Positions 17,270-27,440 of a stretch of DNA of 64,000 nucleotides are shown here, piece after piece. The position numbers were made by a program, and so were the translations under genes. Source of the stretch: Mucilaginibacter corticis (lineage in GTDB: Bacteria > Bacteroidota > Bacteroidia > Sphingobacteriales > Sphingobacteriaceae); contig NZ_VLPK01000001.1 in the NCBI RefSeq assembly GCF_007558865.1, positions 434,001 to 498,000 on the forward strand, written 5' to 3'. Each line of letters starts with the position of its first letter. The first letter of the stretch is position 1. The notes below the pieces were generated by a model, which was not told the DNA's origin, did not search any database, and saw only the letters and a program-made list of their open reading frames with translations.

Positions 17270-17971
17270 ATGACTCCAACCGAAAGATTGACCGCCTACC
17301 TTAATACGCACCCAGGTGCAATTGGTAAAGTTGTTGATTTTGATGCCGCTACAGACCACCTTTACCCTTTTGATTTTACCGCTGCCAATACCGAATTGGA
17401 TATTGAAGTACTGATAGACACCGACCAGTTTTGTAAATGGATAGACGCACGGCTTGCAGCAAGTGGTTGCCGCTATGGTATTGGCGGGTATATGGAACAT
17501 CGCACTTTGTATGCCCGCAGCCCCTTGTTCAATTCAAAACATGAACCGCGCCGCCTGCATTTGGGTATTGATATCTGGGCCGCAGCCGGCACGCCGGTTT
17601 ATGCACCATTAAATGGCATCGTTCATAGCTTTAGCGACAACAATAATTTTGGCGATTACGGCCCGACGATCATCTTAGAATACGATCTTGACGGGTTGAG
17701 GCTTTATAATTTATTCGGCCATTTGTCGCGCGCCAGCCTGGCGGGGTTGAGCGTTGGGCAACCGATCAGCAAAAACCAAAAAATAGGCGAACTGGGTACC
17801 ACCGACGTAAACGGCAACTGGCCGCCACACCTTCATTTTCAATTGATGTTTGATATGCAAGGCAAAACCGGCGATTATCCCGGCGTGGGTAAATTCTCTG
17901 AAATAGAGCAATGGCGCCAAAATGTTCCTGACCCTAATTTGATATTGCGGTTTCACATATCACACGCATAA
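17270..17971 (+). CDS. M23 family (LytM) peptidase without signal peptide
   Basis: 233 aa. A LytM domain with metal ligands H97 and D101 (LHLGIDIW), H151 in FGHLSR, and H187/H189 (PPHLHFQL). There is no signal peptide or membrane helix at the N-terminus, unusual for a wall hydrolase. The N-terminal 70 residues are unlike the other M23 protein in this window. It may act on a cytosolic substrate or leave by another route. The start ATG follows rbfA by 40 bases. Confidence 0.87.
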   Translation: MTPTERLTAYLNTHPGAIGKVVDFDAATDHLYPFDFTAANTELDIEVLIDTDQFCKWIDARLAASGCRYGIGGYMEHRTLYARSPLFNSKHEPRRLHLGIDIWAAAGTPVYAPLNGIVHSFSDNNNFGDYGPTIILEYDLDGLRLYNLFGHLSRASLAGLSVGQPISKNQKIGELGTTDVNGNWPPHLHFQLMFDMQGKTGDYPGVGKFSEIEQWRQNVPDPNLILRFHISHA

Positions 17972-18081
17972 CCACCCGTTATAAAACAGACGAATTGTGC
18001 AGTATTTTGATTAAAAGATACTATCTATTTGATTTTATACGGTTTTATTGCCTAAATTACCTGTTACAAATACATCTATGA

Positions 18082-18843
18082 ATGTTTAAATTTCTAATCC
18101 GGATCACATTGTGCATTTGCCTGGAATTTATTTTGGTAAATTCTACTTTCGCCCAGGCAACCACAGATAGCCTGGCTGATACTAAAGCAGCACAAGTTTA
18201 TGCCAATGCCGAAAACAATTTCAATAAAGCATTAGGGCCACAATCAAGGCTTTATAATGGTTTAGCTTACTTACCTTACAATAATTCTATCAAAGGCAAT
18301 CCTTATTTTATGGATGTTACCTCTGCAAGTACTGGCAATATACAATATGATGGTTATACTTATAAAGATGTTAAACTATTTTATGACCTGAACAAAGACC
18401 AGTTAATAACCTACTTATACAATAGCCAATTAATGATGTATCTTATCGCTCAAAAAGTGACATCTTTTGACATCCTTGACCATCATTTCATTTTCATAAA
18501 GCCGGACGCTTCTTTATCCAATCAGGTAAAAGAAGGCTATTATGATGCACTTTATGATGGAAAAATAAAGGTTTTGGCTAAAAGGACAAAAACCATACAG
18601 GGCGAGAGCAATTTAGGCCAGGGTGGCATTTCATCATACTTTACCAATACAGCAACCGATTATTATTTGTTTAAAAACAATACCTATTATAAAGCAAACA
18701 GTGAAGGTAGTTTTACATCAACGCTTAAAGATCATGCAAAAGAGATCAAGCAGTTTATAAAGGATAAAAAAATAAAGTACAGAAAAGATAAGGAAGGCGC
18801 AATGACTGCTATAGCTACTTATTATGATCACCTAAACCAATAA
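18082..18843 (+). CDS. Secreted protein of unknown function (first gene of TonB receptor operon)
   Basis: 253 aa. A signal peptide ends near FAQ at residue 25. The mature protein is rich in Tyr, Asn and Lys, with motifs such as FYDLNKDQLITYLYN and FDILDHHFIFIKPD. No family recognised. Its stop is one base before the start of the TonB receptor gene, so it belongs to that operon and probably acts at the outer membrane with it. Confidence 0.7.
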   Translation: MFKFLIRITLCICLEFILVNSTFAQATTDSLADTKAAQVYANAENNFNKALGPQSRLYNGLAYLPYNNSIKGNPYFMDVTSASTGNIQYDGYTYKDVKLFYDLNKDQLITYLYNSQLMMYLIAQKVTSFDILDHHFIFIKPDASLSNQVKEGYYDALYDGKIKVLAKRTKTIQGESNLGQGGISSYFTNTATDYYLFKNNTYYKANSEGSFTSTLKDHAKEIKQFIKDKKIKYRKDKEGAMTAIATYYDHLNQ

Positions 18844-18844
18844 T

Positions 18845-21613
18845 ATGAGAAAAGCTTTCCTTTTATTTGGTTTGATATTTTTTGCAAAGTTTGCAATTGC
18901 CCAAAATGGCAAAAGCATTAGCGCAGACTTTGACAAAGCTACTATTACGCAATTTGTTTCTGATCTGAAAGCCAGAACAGGCTACCAGTTTTATGTGGAT
19001 ACTACCCAATTTGACAGTCTAAGGATTACGCTGCATATTACAGAACAACCACTTGCTGCGGTGTTAGATCAGGCCTTTAAAAACACAAATTATCATTACA
19101 CCATAGTAACGGATCAGCAACAGGTTTTCTTAACCAGAGGCAAACAGATCGAGTCGCGGATAGCAACAGGTTACTTTAGTAACACTAATTCCGAAAAAAA
19201 TCCGGCAGCTGTTACTAATAATGTACCTGAAGATTTTAATCTTGATAAAGAGCGTCCTGCCACAGAGGCTACTGTCGAAAATAAATTATACACTATTGGT
19301 ACAGCGTCAAACGCTGTCAAAGGTAATGTAATACTATCAGGCTATGTTAAGGATATCAAAACAGGCGAGTCGGTTGTTGGGGGCAGTGTAACTGTTGCAA
19401 ATACAAAAACCGGGATAGCAACAGATCAATACGGCTATTACACGCTTACCTTGCCACGCGGACGCCAAACACTGATCATACACGGTATAGGTATGCGCGA
19501 TACCAAAAGGCAGATTAACCTATTTGGCGATGGCCGTTTGAACATTGAAATGCAGGAGCTGATCACTTCATTAAAAGAGGTTAAGATATCTGAAGATAAA
19601 GTGGCCAACGTGCGCAGTATAGAAATGGGCGTAAATAAACTGGACATAAGAAGTATCAAGCAGGTGCCCGCCGTTTTTGGCGAGGCTGATATTTTACGTG
19701 TGGTTTTAACCTTACCGGGCGTGCAGTCTGTCGGCGAAGCAACAACCGGCTTTAATGTGCGCGGTGGCTCGGCAGATCAGAACCTGATATTATTAAACGA
19801 TGCTACAATTTATAACCCGTCGCATTTCTTTGGGTTTTTCTCGGCGTTTGACCCGGATATTGTAAAGGATGTTGAACTGTATAAAAGTAGCATCCCTGTA
19901 AAATATGGCGGTCGCCTTGCTTCAGTACTTGACGTTACTGACAGGGAAGGAAACAAGAAAAAGTTTACAGGTACAGCAGGTATAGGTTTGCTAACCAGCA
20001 GGCTTAATATTGAAGGCCCGATTGACAAAGACAAAACATCATTTATTTTAGGTGCGCGCACCTCATATTCTAATTGGCTGCTCAGCCTTTTGCCAGAAGA
20101 ATATAAACATAGCAGCGCGTCATTTTATGATGTAAACTTTAATGTAAGCCACCAGATCAATGAGAAGAATAACCTTTACTTAACCACCTACATGAGCCAT
20201 GACGCGTTCAGGTTAAACAGCGATACAACTTATAGTTATGGCAATAAAAACATCAACCTAAAGTGGAAGCATAACTTTAATGATAAGCTATACAGCGTGT
20301 TGATAGCCGGTTATGACAGGTATCAGTACCAGGTATCAAGTAATACTATCCCTACCAATGGCTATAACCTTAACTATAACATCAATCAGTCAAACCTTAA
20401 GGCAGATTTCACCTATTATCTCGACCGTAAAAACACCATTAATTTTGGTTTAACTTCTACTTACTACAAATTACATTCAGGCAATTTTGAGACTTACAGC
20501 AATCAATCACTGATAGCACCTGATATTGTACCGGCAGAGCAGGCACTGGAAAGCGCACTGTATATAGGCGACAAATATGACCTGACCCCAGACCTTACTT
20601 TTGATTTTGGTGTACGATATTCTATTTACAATTATTTAGGGCCGCAAACTGTAGATCAATACGCCCCGAATTTACCAAGAGAAAGCACAAATATTATTGA
20701 CAGTGTTACCTACGCAAAAAACCACATTATCAAAACATACCAAAGCCCGGAGATAAGGGCATCGTTACGTTATAATGTAACCGGCGATTTTTCTTTAAAA
20801 GCCAGCTATAATACGTTACATCAATACCTTCACTTGCTTTCAAACACTACGGCCATATCCCCTACTGATGTTTATAAGTTAAGCGACCCTAACATCAAGC
20901 CGCAATCAGGCGATCAGGTATCTTTTGGGATCTATAAGAATGCAAATTCCAACACTATCGAAACATCTTTAGAGGTATACTATAAACGCATTAAAGACTA
21001 CCTGGATTATAAGAGCGGCGCCGTGCTATTGTTAAATGATCATATAGCGCAAGATGTACTTAACACCCGGGGAAAAGCTTATGGAATAGAATTTTTGATC
21101 AAAAAAACCGAAGGGCAATTAAACGGCTGGATGAGTTACACCTATTCACGTACCTTTTTAAAACAGGATGACCCTAACGCCGGCGAATTGATAAACGGCG
21201 GCAATTACTATCCTGCAAATTATGACAAGCCGCATAGTTTTAACCTTACCGGTAACTATCGTTTTACCCATCGTTACAGCATTTCATTAAATGTAGTTTA
21301 TAGCACTGGCCGCCCTATAACATTGCCTATAGGAAAATATTATTACGGCGGATCAGAAAGGGTATATTACGGCGACCGGAATGCCGACCGTATCCCGGAT
21401 TATTTCCGTTCAGATTTTTCATTTAACATTGAGGGTAATCATACGGTACATCAGCTTACACATAATTCATGGAGCATTGGTGTATATAATTTAACCGGGC
21501 GGGCAAATGCTTATTCAACCTATTTTACCGAACAAGGTGGAGCCATTAACGGGTATAAACTCTCCATTTTTGCTAAGCCTATACCTTTTATAAATTATAA
21601 TATCCGATTTTAA
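18845..21613 (+). CDS. TonB-dependent receptor with STN and carboxypeptidase-like domains
   Basis: 922 aa. Signal peptide to about residue 20 (AIAQ), STN (secretin/TonB short N-terminal) domain at about 26-95, a carboxypeptidase regulatory-like beta-sandwich at about 160-245, a plug (VGEATTGFNVRGGSADQNLIL region) at about 255-380, then a 22-strand type barrel ending in a terminal Phe (INYNIRF). The STN domain is normally the contact for a FecR anti-sigma factor, but no fecI/fecR pair is nearby. The neighbouring DUF4249 lipoprotein gene overlaps by one base (TAATG). Substrate unknown; no SusD partner, so a glycan PUL is unlikely. Confidence 0.92.
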   Translation: MRKAFLLFGLIFFAKFAIAQNGKSISADFDKATITQFVSDLKARTGYQFYVDTTQFDSLRITLHITEQPLAAVLDQAFKNTNYHYTIVTDQQQVFLTRGKQIESRIATGYFSNTNSEKNPAAVTNNVPEDFNLDKERPATEATVENKLYTIGTASNAVKGNVILSGYVKDIKTGESVVGGSVTVANTKTGIATDQYGYYTLTLPRGRQTLIIHGIGMRDTKRQINLFGDGRLNIEMQELITSLKEVKISEDKVANVRSIEMGVNKLDIRSIKQVPAVFGEADILRVVLTLPGVQSVGEATTGFNVRGGSADQNLILLNDATIYNPSHFFGFFSAFDPDIVKDVELYKSSIPVKYGGRLASVLDVTDREGNKKKFTGTAGIGLLTSRLNIEGPIDKDKTSFILGARTSYSNWLLSLLPEEYKHSSASFYDVNFNVSHQINEKNNLYLTTYMSHDAFRLNSDTTYSYGNKNINLKWKHNFNDKLYSVLIAGYDRYQYQVSSNTIPTNGYNLNYNINQSNLKADFTYYLDRKNTINFGLTSTYYKLHSGNFETYSNQSLIAPDIVPAEQALESALYIGDKYDLTPDLTFDFGVRYSIYNYLGPQTVDQYAPNLPRESTNIIDSVTYAKNHIIKTYQSPEIRASLRYNVTGDFSLKASYNTLHQYLHLLSNTTAISPTDVYKLSDPNIKPQSGDQVSFGIYKNANSNTIETSLEVYYKRIKDYLDYKSGAVLLLNDHIAQDVLNTRGKAYGIEFLIKKTEGQLNGWMSYTYSRTFLKQDDPNAGELINGGNYYPANYDKPHSFNLTGNYRFTHRYSISLNVVYSTGRPITLPIGKYYYGGSERVYYGDRNADRIPDYFRSDFSFNIEGNHTVHQLTHNSWSIGVYNLTGRANAYSTYFTEQGGAINGYKLSIFAKPIPFINYNIRF

Positions 21614-22791
21614 TGATGAAGGCCATGACAACAGGGATAGATAAGATAATTTTCATGATTGCAGCCGCAATACTTATTATCGGTTGTAAAAAACCGTATA
21701 ATCCGTCTTTAGCAAAATATAAAACCGGCGAACTGGTGGTTGAGGGTTTTATTAACCCCGGCAATGACACTACAAGATTTAAGTTGAACAGGATAGTTAG
21801 GTTAGATACAGCAGTAACCGCCCCTGTTAATAACGCGCAGGTAATTGTAGAAGGAGCTGACAACTCAACCTACAAATTAGAGGGCGATACAAAAGGGAAT
21901 TATACAGCGGTGCTGAGCTTAAACAACAGCCAAAAATACCGGCTTCATATCATAACTACCGATAACAAAAATTATGTATCAGATTATGTTGAAGTTAAAA
22001 TAACCCCTGTAATTGACGCTCTCAATTACAGCATAAAAAACAATGGTCTGCAAATAAATCTTGATACGCATGATGCCGCTAATACTACAAGGTATTACCG
22101 GTGGGACTATATTGAAACCTGGGAATTTCATTCTAAATATGAATCAACTTACTACGTAATAAACAATGATATTCAGCCAAGGCCGCTTGATAAACAAATT
22201 TATTACTGCTACTCAAGCGCTAACTCTGCCAATGTTTTACTTGGCTCATCAGCCAAACTTACACAGGATGTTATTGCACAAGCCCCGGTTGCATTTGTAC
22301 CTTCCTCATCAGAAAAGATCGAAGTTGAATACAGCGTAATAGTTTACCAGTATGCGCTTACCAGTGATGCATTCAATTTCTGGCAAAATTTAAAAAAGAA
22401 TACTGAGCAACTAGGTAGCATATTTGATGCGCAACCATCAGAAATAACAGGCAATATACATTGCACTACAGACCCTACAGAAAATGTTGTGGGGTATATT
22501 AGTGCCTCTACTGTTCAGTCAAAAAGGATATTTGTTAAAAATGAGATGCTGCCACAAAGCTGGAAAGCTACATATCCTTACGATTGTGAAGCCGACAGCA
22601 TTTTTGAAGATATCACAATAGGTGGTAAATCTGTCAACCAGGTGGACCAGCAAATTAAAGGCAGCGGTGTGTTTTTACCGATAACAAAGATCAATTCGCT
22701 TTCTCATGGGCAAGGCTATTTGGCCAGTTCGCCCATTTGTGTGGATTGTACTTTACGCGGAACTATAATAAAACCAAGTTTTTGGCAATGA
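21613..22791 (+). CDS. DUF4249 family outer-membrane lipoprotein
   Basis: 392 aa. Lipobox at ILIIGC gives a lipidated Cys near residue 25. The N-terminal GELVVEGFINPGNDTTRFKL and the middle beta-rich region with NAQVIVEG fit DUF4249, a lipoprotein family that in Bacteroidota sits beside TonB receptors. It is likely a surface partner of the receptor, comparable in position to SusD but unrelated. The start overlaps the receptor stop by one base, and its own stop overlaps the next start (ATGA). Confidence 0.85.
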   Translation: MMKAMTTGIDKIIFMIAAAILIIGCKKPYNPSLAKYKTGELVVEGFINPGNDTTRFKLNRIVRLDTAVTAPVNNAQVIVEGADNSTYKLEGDTKGNYTAVLSLNNSQKYRLHIITTDNKNYVSDYVEVKITPVIDALNYSIKNNGLQINLDTHDAANTTRYYRWDYIETWEFHSKYESTYYVINNDIQPRPLDKQIYYCYSSANSANVLLGSSAKLTQDVIAQAPVAFVPSSSEKIEVEYSVIVYQYALTSDAFNFWQNLKKNTEQLGSIFDAQPSEITGNIHCTTDPTENVVGYISASTVQSKRIFVKNEMLPQSWKATYPYDCEADSIFEDITIGGKSVNQVDQQIKGSGVFLPITKINSLSHGQGYLASSPICVDCTLRGTIIKPSFWQ

Positions 22792-25163
22792 TAAAAATAA
22801 CTAAAACTGTATATTTTGTACTTGTTATTGTCATTATGCCGATAACAAATTTATTGGCACAGGTATTACCTGATGTGCAAAAAAGCTTTGAGCAATATCA
22901 CTCAACCCAATTGCAGGAAAAACTTTTTGTGCATACTGATAAAAACACCTACACGGTCGGCGAATTGATGTGGATTAAAATTTACTGTGTTGATGGTATT
23001 GCGCATAAACCGCTTGATTTTAGCAAAGTAGCCTATATTGAAGTTTTAGATGGGGAACACAGGCCGGTATTGCAGGCGAAAATTTCAATGCAAAATGGCA
23101 CAGGCAACGGATCGGTATATCTGCCTGTTACTTTACCATCCGGTAATTTTTCATTACGGGCATATACGTCATGGATGAAAAACTTTAGTCCTGATTACTA
23201 TTACAATAAACAACTTATTATCATAAACCCATTAAAATCGCCTGATAAACAAGTTGCAATTTCATCAACAGATTATGACATTCAGTTTTTCCCGGAGGGC
23301 GGTAACCTGGTAAACGGCATAACCAGTACTGTTGGTTTTAAGATGGCTGACCAGTGGGGAAAAGGCCTGCCTTTTGTAGGTGCTGTTATCGACGAGAAAA
23401 ATGATACCGTTGTAAAATTCAAACCTTTAAAATTTGGAATAGGACATTTTTCTTTCAAGCCAAACAGCAGCAAAACTTACAAAGCAATTATTGATATAGG
23501 GGGCAAGATCATACAAAAAAACCTGCCGGCAATTAACAGCAACGGCTACGTAATGTCGGTTAAAAACGATGGCAATGATATTTTATCCGTTACCGTAAAT
23601 ACCAACTTACCCACAGAAAACGTGTACCTGTTTACACATACCCACAATGTAATCAAAGAGGTTGATGCCGCAACCACCGATAACGGTGTTGCCCATTTTA
23701 ATATTGCCAAAAGCAAGCTTGGCGATGGCATTTCGCAACTGACACTATTTAACAACGCACGGAAACCGGTTGCAGAGCGGTTATACTTTAAACGCCCGGC
23801 AAAAACATTGGCTATCAATGGCGGTACTGAACAGCAACAATATGCCGTACGGAAAAAAGTCGCGGTAAACATAAACGCGGCGAGCAAAAATGGTGATCCG
23901 GCCATGGCGGATCTTTCTTTATCTGTTTATCGCCTCGATTCATTGCAGCATCCGTTTACTGATGATATCAGCAGCTCTATATGGCTAAGCAGTGATCTTA
24001 AAGGTTACGTAGAATCGCCTGGATATTATTTTCAGCAAGCCAGTGCAGAAAATGATGAAGCGATTGATAACCTTATGCTTACCCAGGGCTGGAGAAAGTT
24101 TAATTGGAATGATGTATTGACAAATAAACAGCCTGCCTTTAATTTTCTGCCTGAACATAACGGCCCTATAGTAACTGCACAGGTTACCAACAATACAAAC
24201 AAGGCCGCTCAAAATGTATTAGCCTATTTATCCATACCCGGCAAACGAATACAGTTATACACATCTGTAAGCGACTCGTTGGGTCGTTTGATATTTAACA
24301 TGAAAAATTTTTATGGTCCGGGCGAACTTGTTTTACAACCAAACACAACTATTGATACAACGTATCATTTTGAAATTAAAAGCCCTTTTTCTGATCAGTA
24401 TGACAAAATAAACTTGCCGCCATTCACAGTAACGGCAGCAATGCAACCTCTATTTAAAGAGCTTAGCCGTAATATGCAGGTACAAAATATTTATAATGCT
24501 GCAAAAGCCAGGCAATTTTACGATCCGGAGGTTGACTCAACGGCTTTTTTCGGGCCGCCATATAAAACTTATTTACTTGACTACTATACACGCTTTGCAA
24601 CAATTGATGAGGTGCTACGCGAGTATATCAGTGAGGTAAATATCAGGCACACAAAAAACGACGCGCATATCATGATCCATATGGGGACGGAATATTTAAG
24701 CCCTTATAACCCGATGGTAATGCTGGATGGTGTACCATTTTTTAATATGAAGAAAGTATTTTCTTTTGACCCTTTTAAGATATATAAATTGGAAACCGTG
24801 CCCTATACTTACTATTACGGCGCGACAGACGAGGACGGGATATTAAGTTTCAGCACATTTAAAGGCGACTTAGGTGGCACAGAAATAGACCCACATGCTG
24901 TTATAGTGGATTATGACGGGCTGGAATTACAGCGCCAGTTTTACTCGCCTCAATATGATACAGAAAAAGCATATAATAGCTTAATGCCCGATTTCAGGAA
25001 CTTACTTTATTGGTCGCCTGACGTAAAAACAGATGCACAGGGAAAGAATAATATCAGCTTTTACACTTCTGACTTACCAGGCAGATATATTGGCATTATT
25101 CAAGGCTTTACTGCAAACGGAGAAACCGGAAGCCAATATTTTATGTTTGATGTCACTAAATAG
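22788..25163 (+). CDS. MG2/macroglobulin-like secreted protein of the TonB receptor operon
   Basis: 791 aa from the ATG at 22788, which overlaps the DUF4249 stop (ATGA) and leads straight into the signal peptide (ending LLAQ). An upstream in-frame ATG at 22737 is rejected because it delays the signal. The N-terminal part (LFVHTDKNTYTVGELMWIKI, then Y-x-E-V-L) matches the MG2 domain of alpha-2-macroglobulin-like proteins; further Ig-like repeats follow. The C-terminus has a plug-like segment (PMVMLDGVPFFN) resembling TonB plug fragments. No thioester motif seen. Likely periplasmic or outer-membrane associated. Confidence 0.75.
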   Translation: MIKITKTVYFVLVIVIMPITNLLAQVLPDVQKSFEQYHSTQLQEKLFVHTDKNTYTVGELMWIKIYCVDGIAHKPLDFSKVAYIEVLDGEHRPVLQAKISMQNGTGNGSVYLPVTLPSGNFSLRAYTSWMKNFSPDYYYNKQLIIINPLKSPDKQVAISSTDYDIQFFPEGGNLVNGITSTVGFKMADQWGKGLPFVGAVIDEKNDTVVKFKPLKFGIGHFSFKPNSSKTYKAIIDIGGKIIQKNLPAINSNGYVMSVKNDGNDILSVTVNTNLPTENVYLFTHTHNVIKEVDAATTDNGVAHFNIAKSKLGDGISQLTLFNNARKPVAERLYFKRPAKTLAINGGTEQQQYAVRKKVAVNINAASKNGDPAMADLSLSVYRLDSLQHPFTDDISSSIWLSSDLKGYVESPGYYFQQASAENDEAIDNLMLTQGWRKFNWNDVLTNKQPAFNFLPEHNGPIVTAQVTNNTNKAAQNVLAYLSIPGKRIQLYTSVSDSLGRLIFNMKNFYGPGELVLQPNTTIDTTYHFEIKSPFSDQYDKINLPPFTVTAAMQPLFKELSRNMQVQNIYNAAKARQFYDPEVDSTAFFGPPYKTYLLDYYTRFATIDEVLREYISEVNIRHTKNDAHIMIHMGTEYLSPYNPMVMLDGVPFFNMKKVFSFDPFKIYKLETVPYTYYYGATDEDGILSFSTFKGDLGGTEIDPHAVIVDYDGLELQRQFYSPQYDTEKAYNSLMPDFRNLLYWSPDVKTDAQGKNNISFYTSDLPGRYIGIIQGFTANGETGSQYFMFDVTK

Positions 25164-25182
25164 CTTACTCATCATTAGCTGA

Positions 25183-26514
25183 TTACCATACCCGGTTTTC
25201 TTTGTGATACTCGCGCTCGATACCTTCCAATACGATATCATGCGTAACATGTGACGCTTTTCGCGCCAGCATTTGCAGGCAGGCAAATTGCACTACGTTG
25301 AGTATCCCCGAACCACTAAGCTCATATTTACGGGCAATCTGTTCAAGGTTAAGGTCGCCGTTTATTTGGGCCTTGGGCGGGAAAGATTTTTTCCAGATGA
25401 TGTGCCGCTCTTCGGCATTTGGTAATGGGAAATGCACCACCGACTGAAAGCGACGCATAAAAGCATCGTCAATATTGTTTTTAAAGTTTGTAGCCAGTAT
25501 TACCAGCCCGTCATGCTGTTCAACCCGTTGTAGCAGGTATGATGCTTCCTGGTTGGCGTACTTGTCGTGTGCATCTTTTACATTGGTACGTTTACCAAAA
25601 AGCGCGTCGGCTTCATCAAAGAACAAGATCCAGTTTTTGTTCTCGGCTTTCTCAAATAAATGCGAAAGATTCTTCTCCGTATCCCCAATAAACTTAGACA
25701 CGATCATAGAAAGATCTATCCTGAAAACCGGCTTGTTGGTGTACTTACCCAGCAACGACGCGGTGAGCGTTTTACCCGTACCAGGCGGGCCGTAAAACAG
25801 TGCGCGATAGCCGGGTTTAAGCTGGCGCTGCATCCCCCACTCGCCCATTAACTGGTGATGATGGTTCACCCAGCTTTCCAGCTCGGCTATCTGTTTTTTA
25901 GTCGAGCTGTTCAACACCAGGTCATCCCAATTAAAAGCAGTTTCTAAATATTGCGCCGGGAAATTCATGCTCAGCTTTGGTGTCGATTGTTTGCCGGTTG
26001 TTAACAGCTCAATGTATTCGGCCTCTAAAATAATACGGCCGCATAATGCCGGTTCGCCCTCGGGCACATCTTCAAGATGCAGGATATGGTTAGTGCCAAA
26101 TATATGGTGATGATGAAAGAGCGCGGTAACTTCAAGGCTCTTTTGCAGATCATTGCCTGTAATAATAAAAGCGGCGGTTTGCCCGGTTGGTAAAAAACTG
26201 CGCCCGTTACGGCTGCGCACCCCGCCAACCTGCTGGTAATCGCCAGACTCCTGCATATAAGGCTGAATAACCTGGTCAAAAACATCGAGCTGTAAATGCG
26301 GTGCCAAAGCCAGCATCAATACGATGATCTCGCCACTGTTTAAGTTATGTTTTTCAATGAGCTGATCTATGGCGCTGCCGTTAACATCCAACCGCGGTAG
26401 TAGGGGCGGCAAATACGTACCCTGCTGGCCAAATACGGTTTGCAGGCGCGCCTCAAGGCACCCCGCCACATATTGTAAGTAGTTTTTTAGCTGTTTGATA
26501 TTTGTAGCCATCAT
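25183..26514 (-). CDS. eCIS AAA+ ATPase (Afp15/Pvc15-like)
   Basis: 443 aa. Walker A GPPGTGKT at 242-249, Walker B ILFFDEADA at 296-304, sensor region ATNFKNNIDDAFMRRF at about 341-356 with paired Arg. The N-terminal 200 residues form a winged-helix-like adaptor domain. The eCIS ATPase is required for assembly or cargo loading and is not part of the final particle. It is the last gene of the cluster; its start shares one base with the stop of the upstream DUF4157 gene. Convergent with the MG2-like gene 19 bases away. Confidence 0.92.
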   Translation of the reverse strand: MMATNIKQLKNYLQYVAGCLEARLQTVFGQQGTYLPPLLPRLDVNGSAIDQLIEKHNLNSGEIIVLMLALAPHLQLDVFDQVIQPYMQESGDYQQVGGVRSRNGRSFLPTGQTAAFIITGNDLQKSLEVTALFHHHHIFGTNHILHLEDVPEGEPALCGRIILEAEYIELLTTGKQSTPKLSMNFPAQYLETAFNWDDLVLNSSTKKQIAELESWVNHHHQLMGEWGMQRQLKPGYRALFYGPPGTGKTLTASLLGKYTNKPVFRIDLSMIVSKFIGDTEKNLSHLFEKAENKNWILFFDEADALFGKRTNVKDAHDKYANQEASYLLQRVEQHDGLVILATNFKNNIDDAFMRRFQSVVHFPLPNAEERHIIWKKSFPPKAQINGDLNLEQIARKYELSGSGILNVVQFACLQMLARKASHVTHDIVLEGIEREYHKENRVW

Positions 26515-27434
26515 TATTTACGCGGACCATTTTGTTGTACCACATGTGTTAATTCGTGTGCCAGCAAGGTCATACCCGCTGTACTTTCAGGGTCAAACTT
26601 GGCGGCATTGAAGTAAATATCATTACCATGTGTAAACGCCTGCGCTTTCGACAGGTTACACATTTCAATTGCTTCCTGCCCGGTATGGATCCGCACCATT
26701 TCAAAATTGGCGTTCATCTGGTGTTCTAACTGCGTACGCACCTTGGCGGGCAGCGGGCTGCCACCGTCTTTGCTTTTGTTAAGCAACCTATCAAATTTAT
26801 CCTCGTTGCTTTCATGCTTTCCCTCGGTCTTCTCGCCGGCCCCCTCGGGCTTATTTTCCTTTTTTTGAACAGCAGCAGCTTTATCATCCTTTTCATCAGC
26901 CTTCTCTTTTTTCTGCGGCTTACCTTCATCTTTTTCGTCCTTCGCTTCTTTCTTTTGTAGCTTGGCATCCTTCTTTTCTTCGTCGTCCCCTTTTTTCTGC
27001 GCTTTAGCGTCGTCCTTTTCGTCTTTCTGTTCCTTCTTCTGTGTGCTCTTGGCGTCTTTTTCTTCTTCGGCACCTTTGGGCGCTTCTTTTTTATCTTCTT
27101 CCTTTTTTTGTACCGGCTCGTCCTTTTCGTCCTTCTTCTCTTTCTTTTGCGCCTTGGCATCCTTTTCATCGTCGGCACCTTTTTTCTGCACACTCATCTG
27201 TCCCATACGCTGTGCCGATTTAACCGGCGCCTGTTGCGCCATAGTTACCTTTTGGGCAACTGAGTCGGCCTCGTTCTCCAAAGCAGTATCCTGGTTACCA
27301 TCAATTTTTTTCGCCTGGAAAAAAGCATTGTCGCTCTGTTTGTTTTTTTCGCGGTTGCCGCCGAAAAAAGGTTTGTCAGATTTATCACCGGTGCGCTGTG
27401 TATGCAGCGGCTGGCGGGTATGGCTTGATTTCAT
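26514..27434 (-). CDS. DUF4157 protein with long Lys/Glu/Asp-rich linker
   Basis: 306 aa. An N-terminal ENEADSVAQKV element (about 53-63) typical of DUF4157 proteins, then a low-complexity stretch at about 82-200 built from about ten QKK units spaced by acidic EKDE blocks, then a complete DUF4157 domain (about 224-302) with zinc motif HELTH at 293-297. No signal peptide. DUF4157 is a metalloprotease-like domain found almost only in eCIS and polymorphic toxin loci. Its position before the ATPase suggests a cargo-maturation or loading role; this is inference. Confidence 0.85.
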   Translation of the reverse strand: MKSSHTRQPLHTQRTGDKSDKPFFGGNREKNKQSDNAFFQAKKIDGNQDTALENEADSVAQKVTMAQQAPVKSAQRMGQMSVQKKGADDEKDAKAQKKEKKDEKDEPVQKKEEDKKEAPKGAEEEKDAKSTQKKEQKDEKDDAKAQKKGDDEEKKDAKLQKKEAKDEKDEGKPQKKEKADEKDDKAAAVQKKENKPEGAGEKTEGKHESNEDKFDRLLNKSKDGGSPLPAKVRTQLEHQMNANFEMVRIHTGQEAIEMCNLSKAQAFTHGNDIYFNAAKFDPESTAGMTLLAHELTHVVQQNGPRK

Positions 27435-27440
27435 TATCGG

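Noticed and set aside
26726..27193. 155-aa Lys/Arg-rich minus-strand frame and a Ser/Phe-rich plus-strand frame (26962-27444)
   Set aside because: Both lie across the low-complexity DUF4157 linker, where repeated codons keep other frames open. Composition is the mechanical result of the AAA/GAA/GAC codons.
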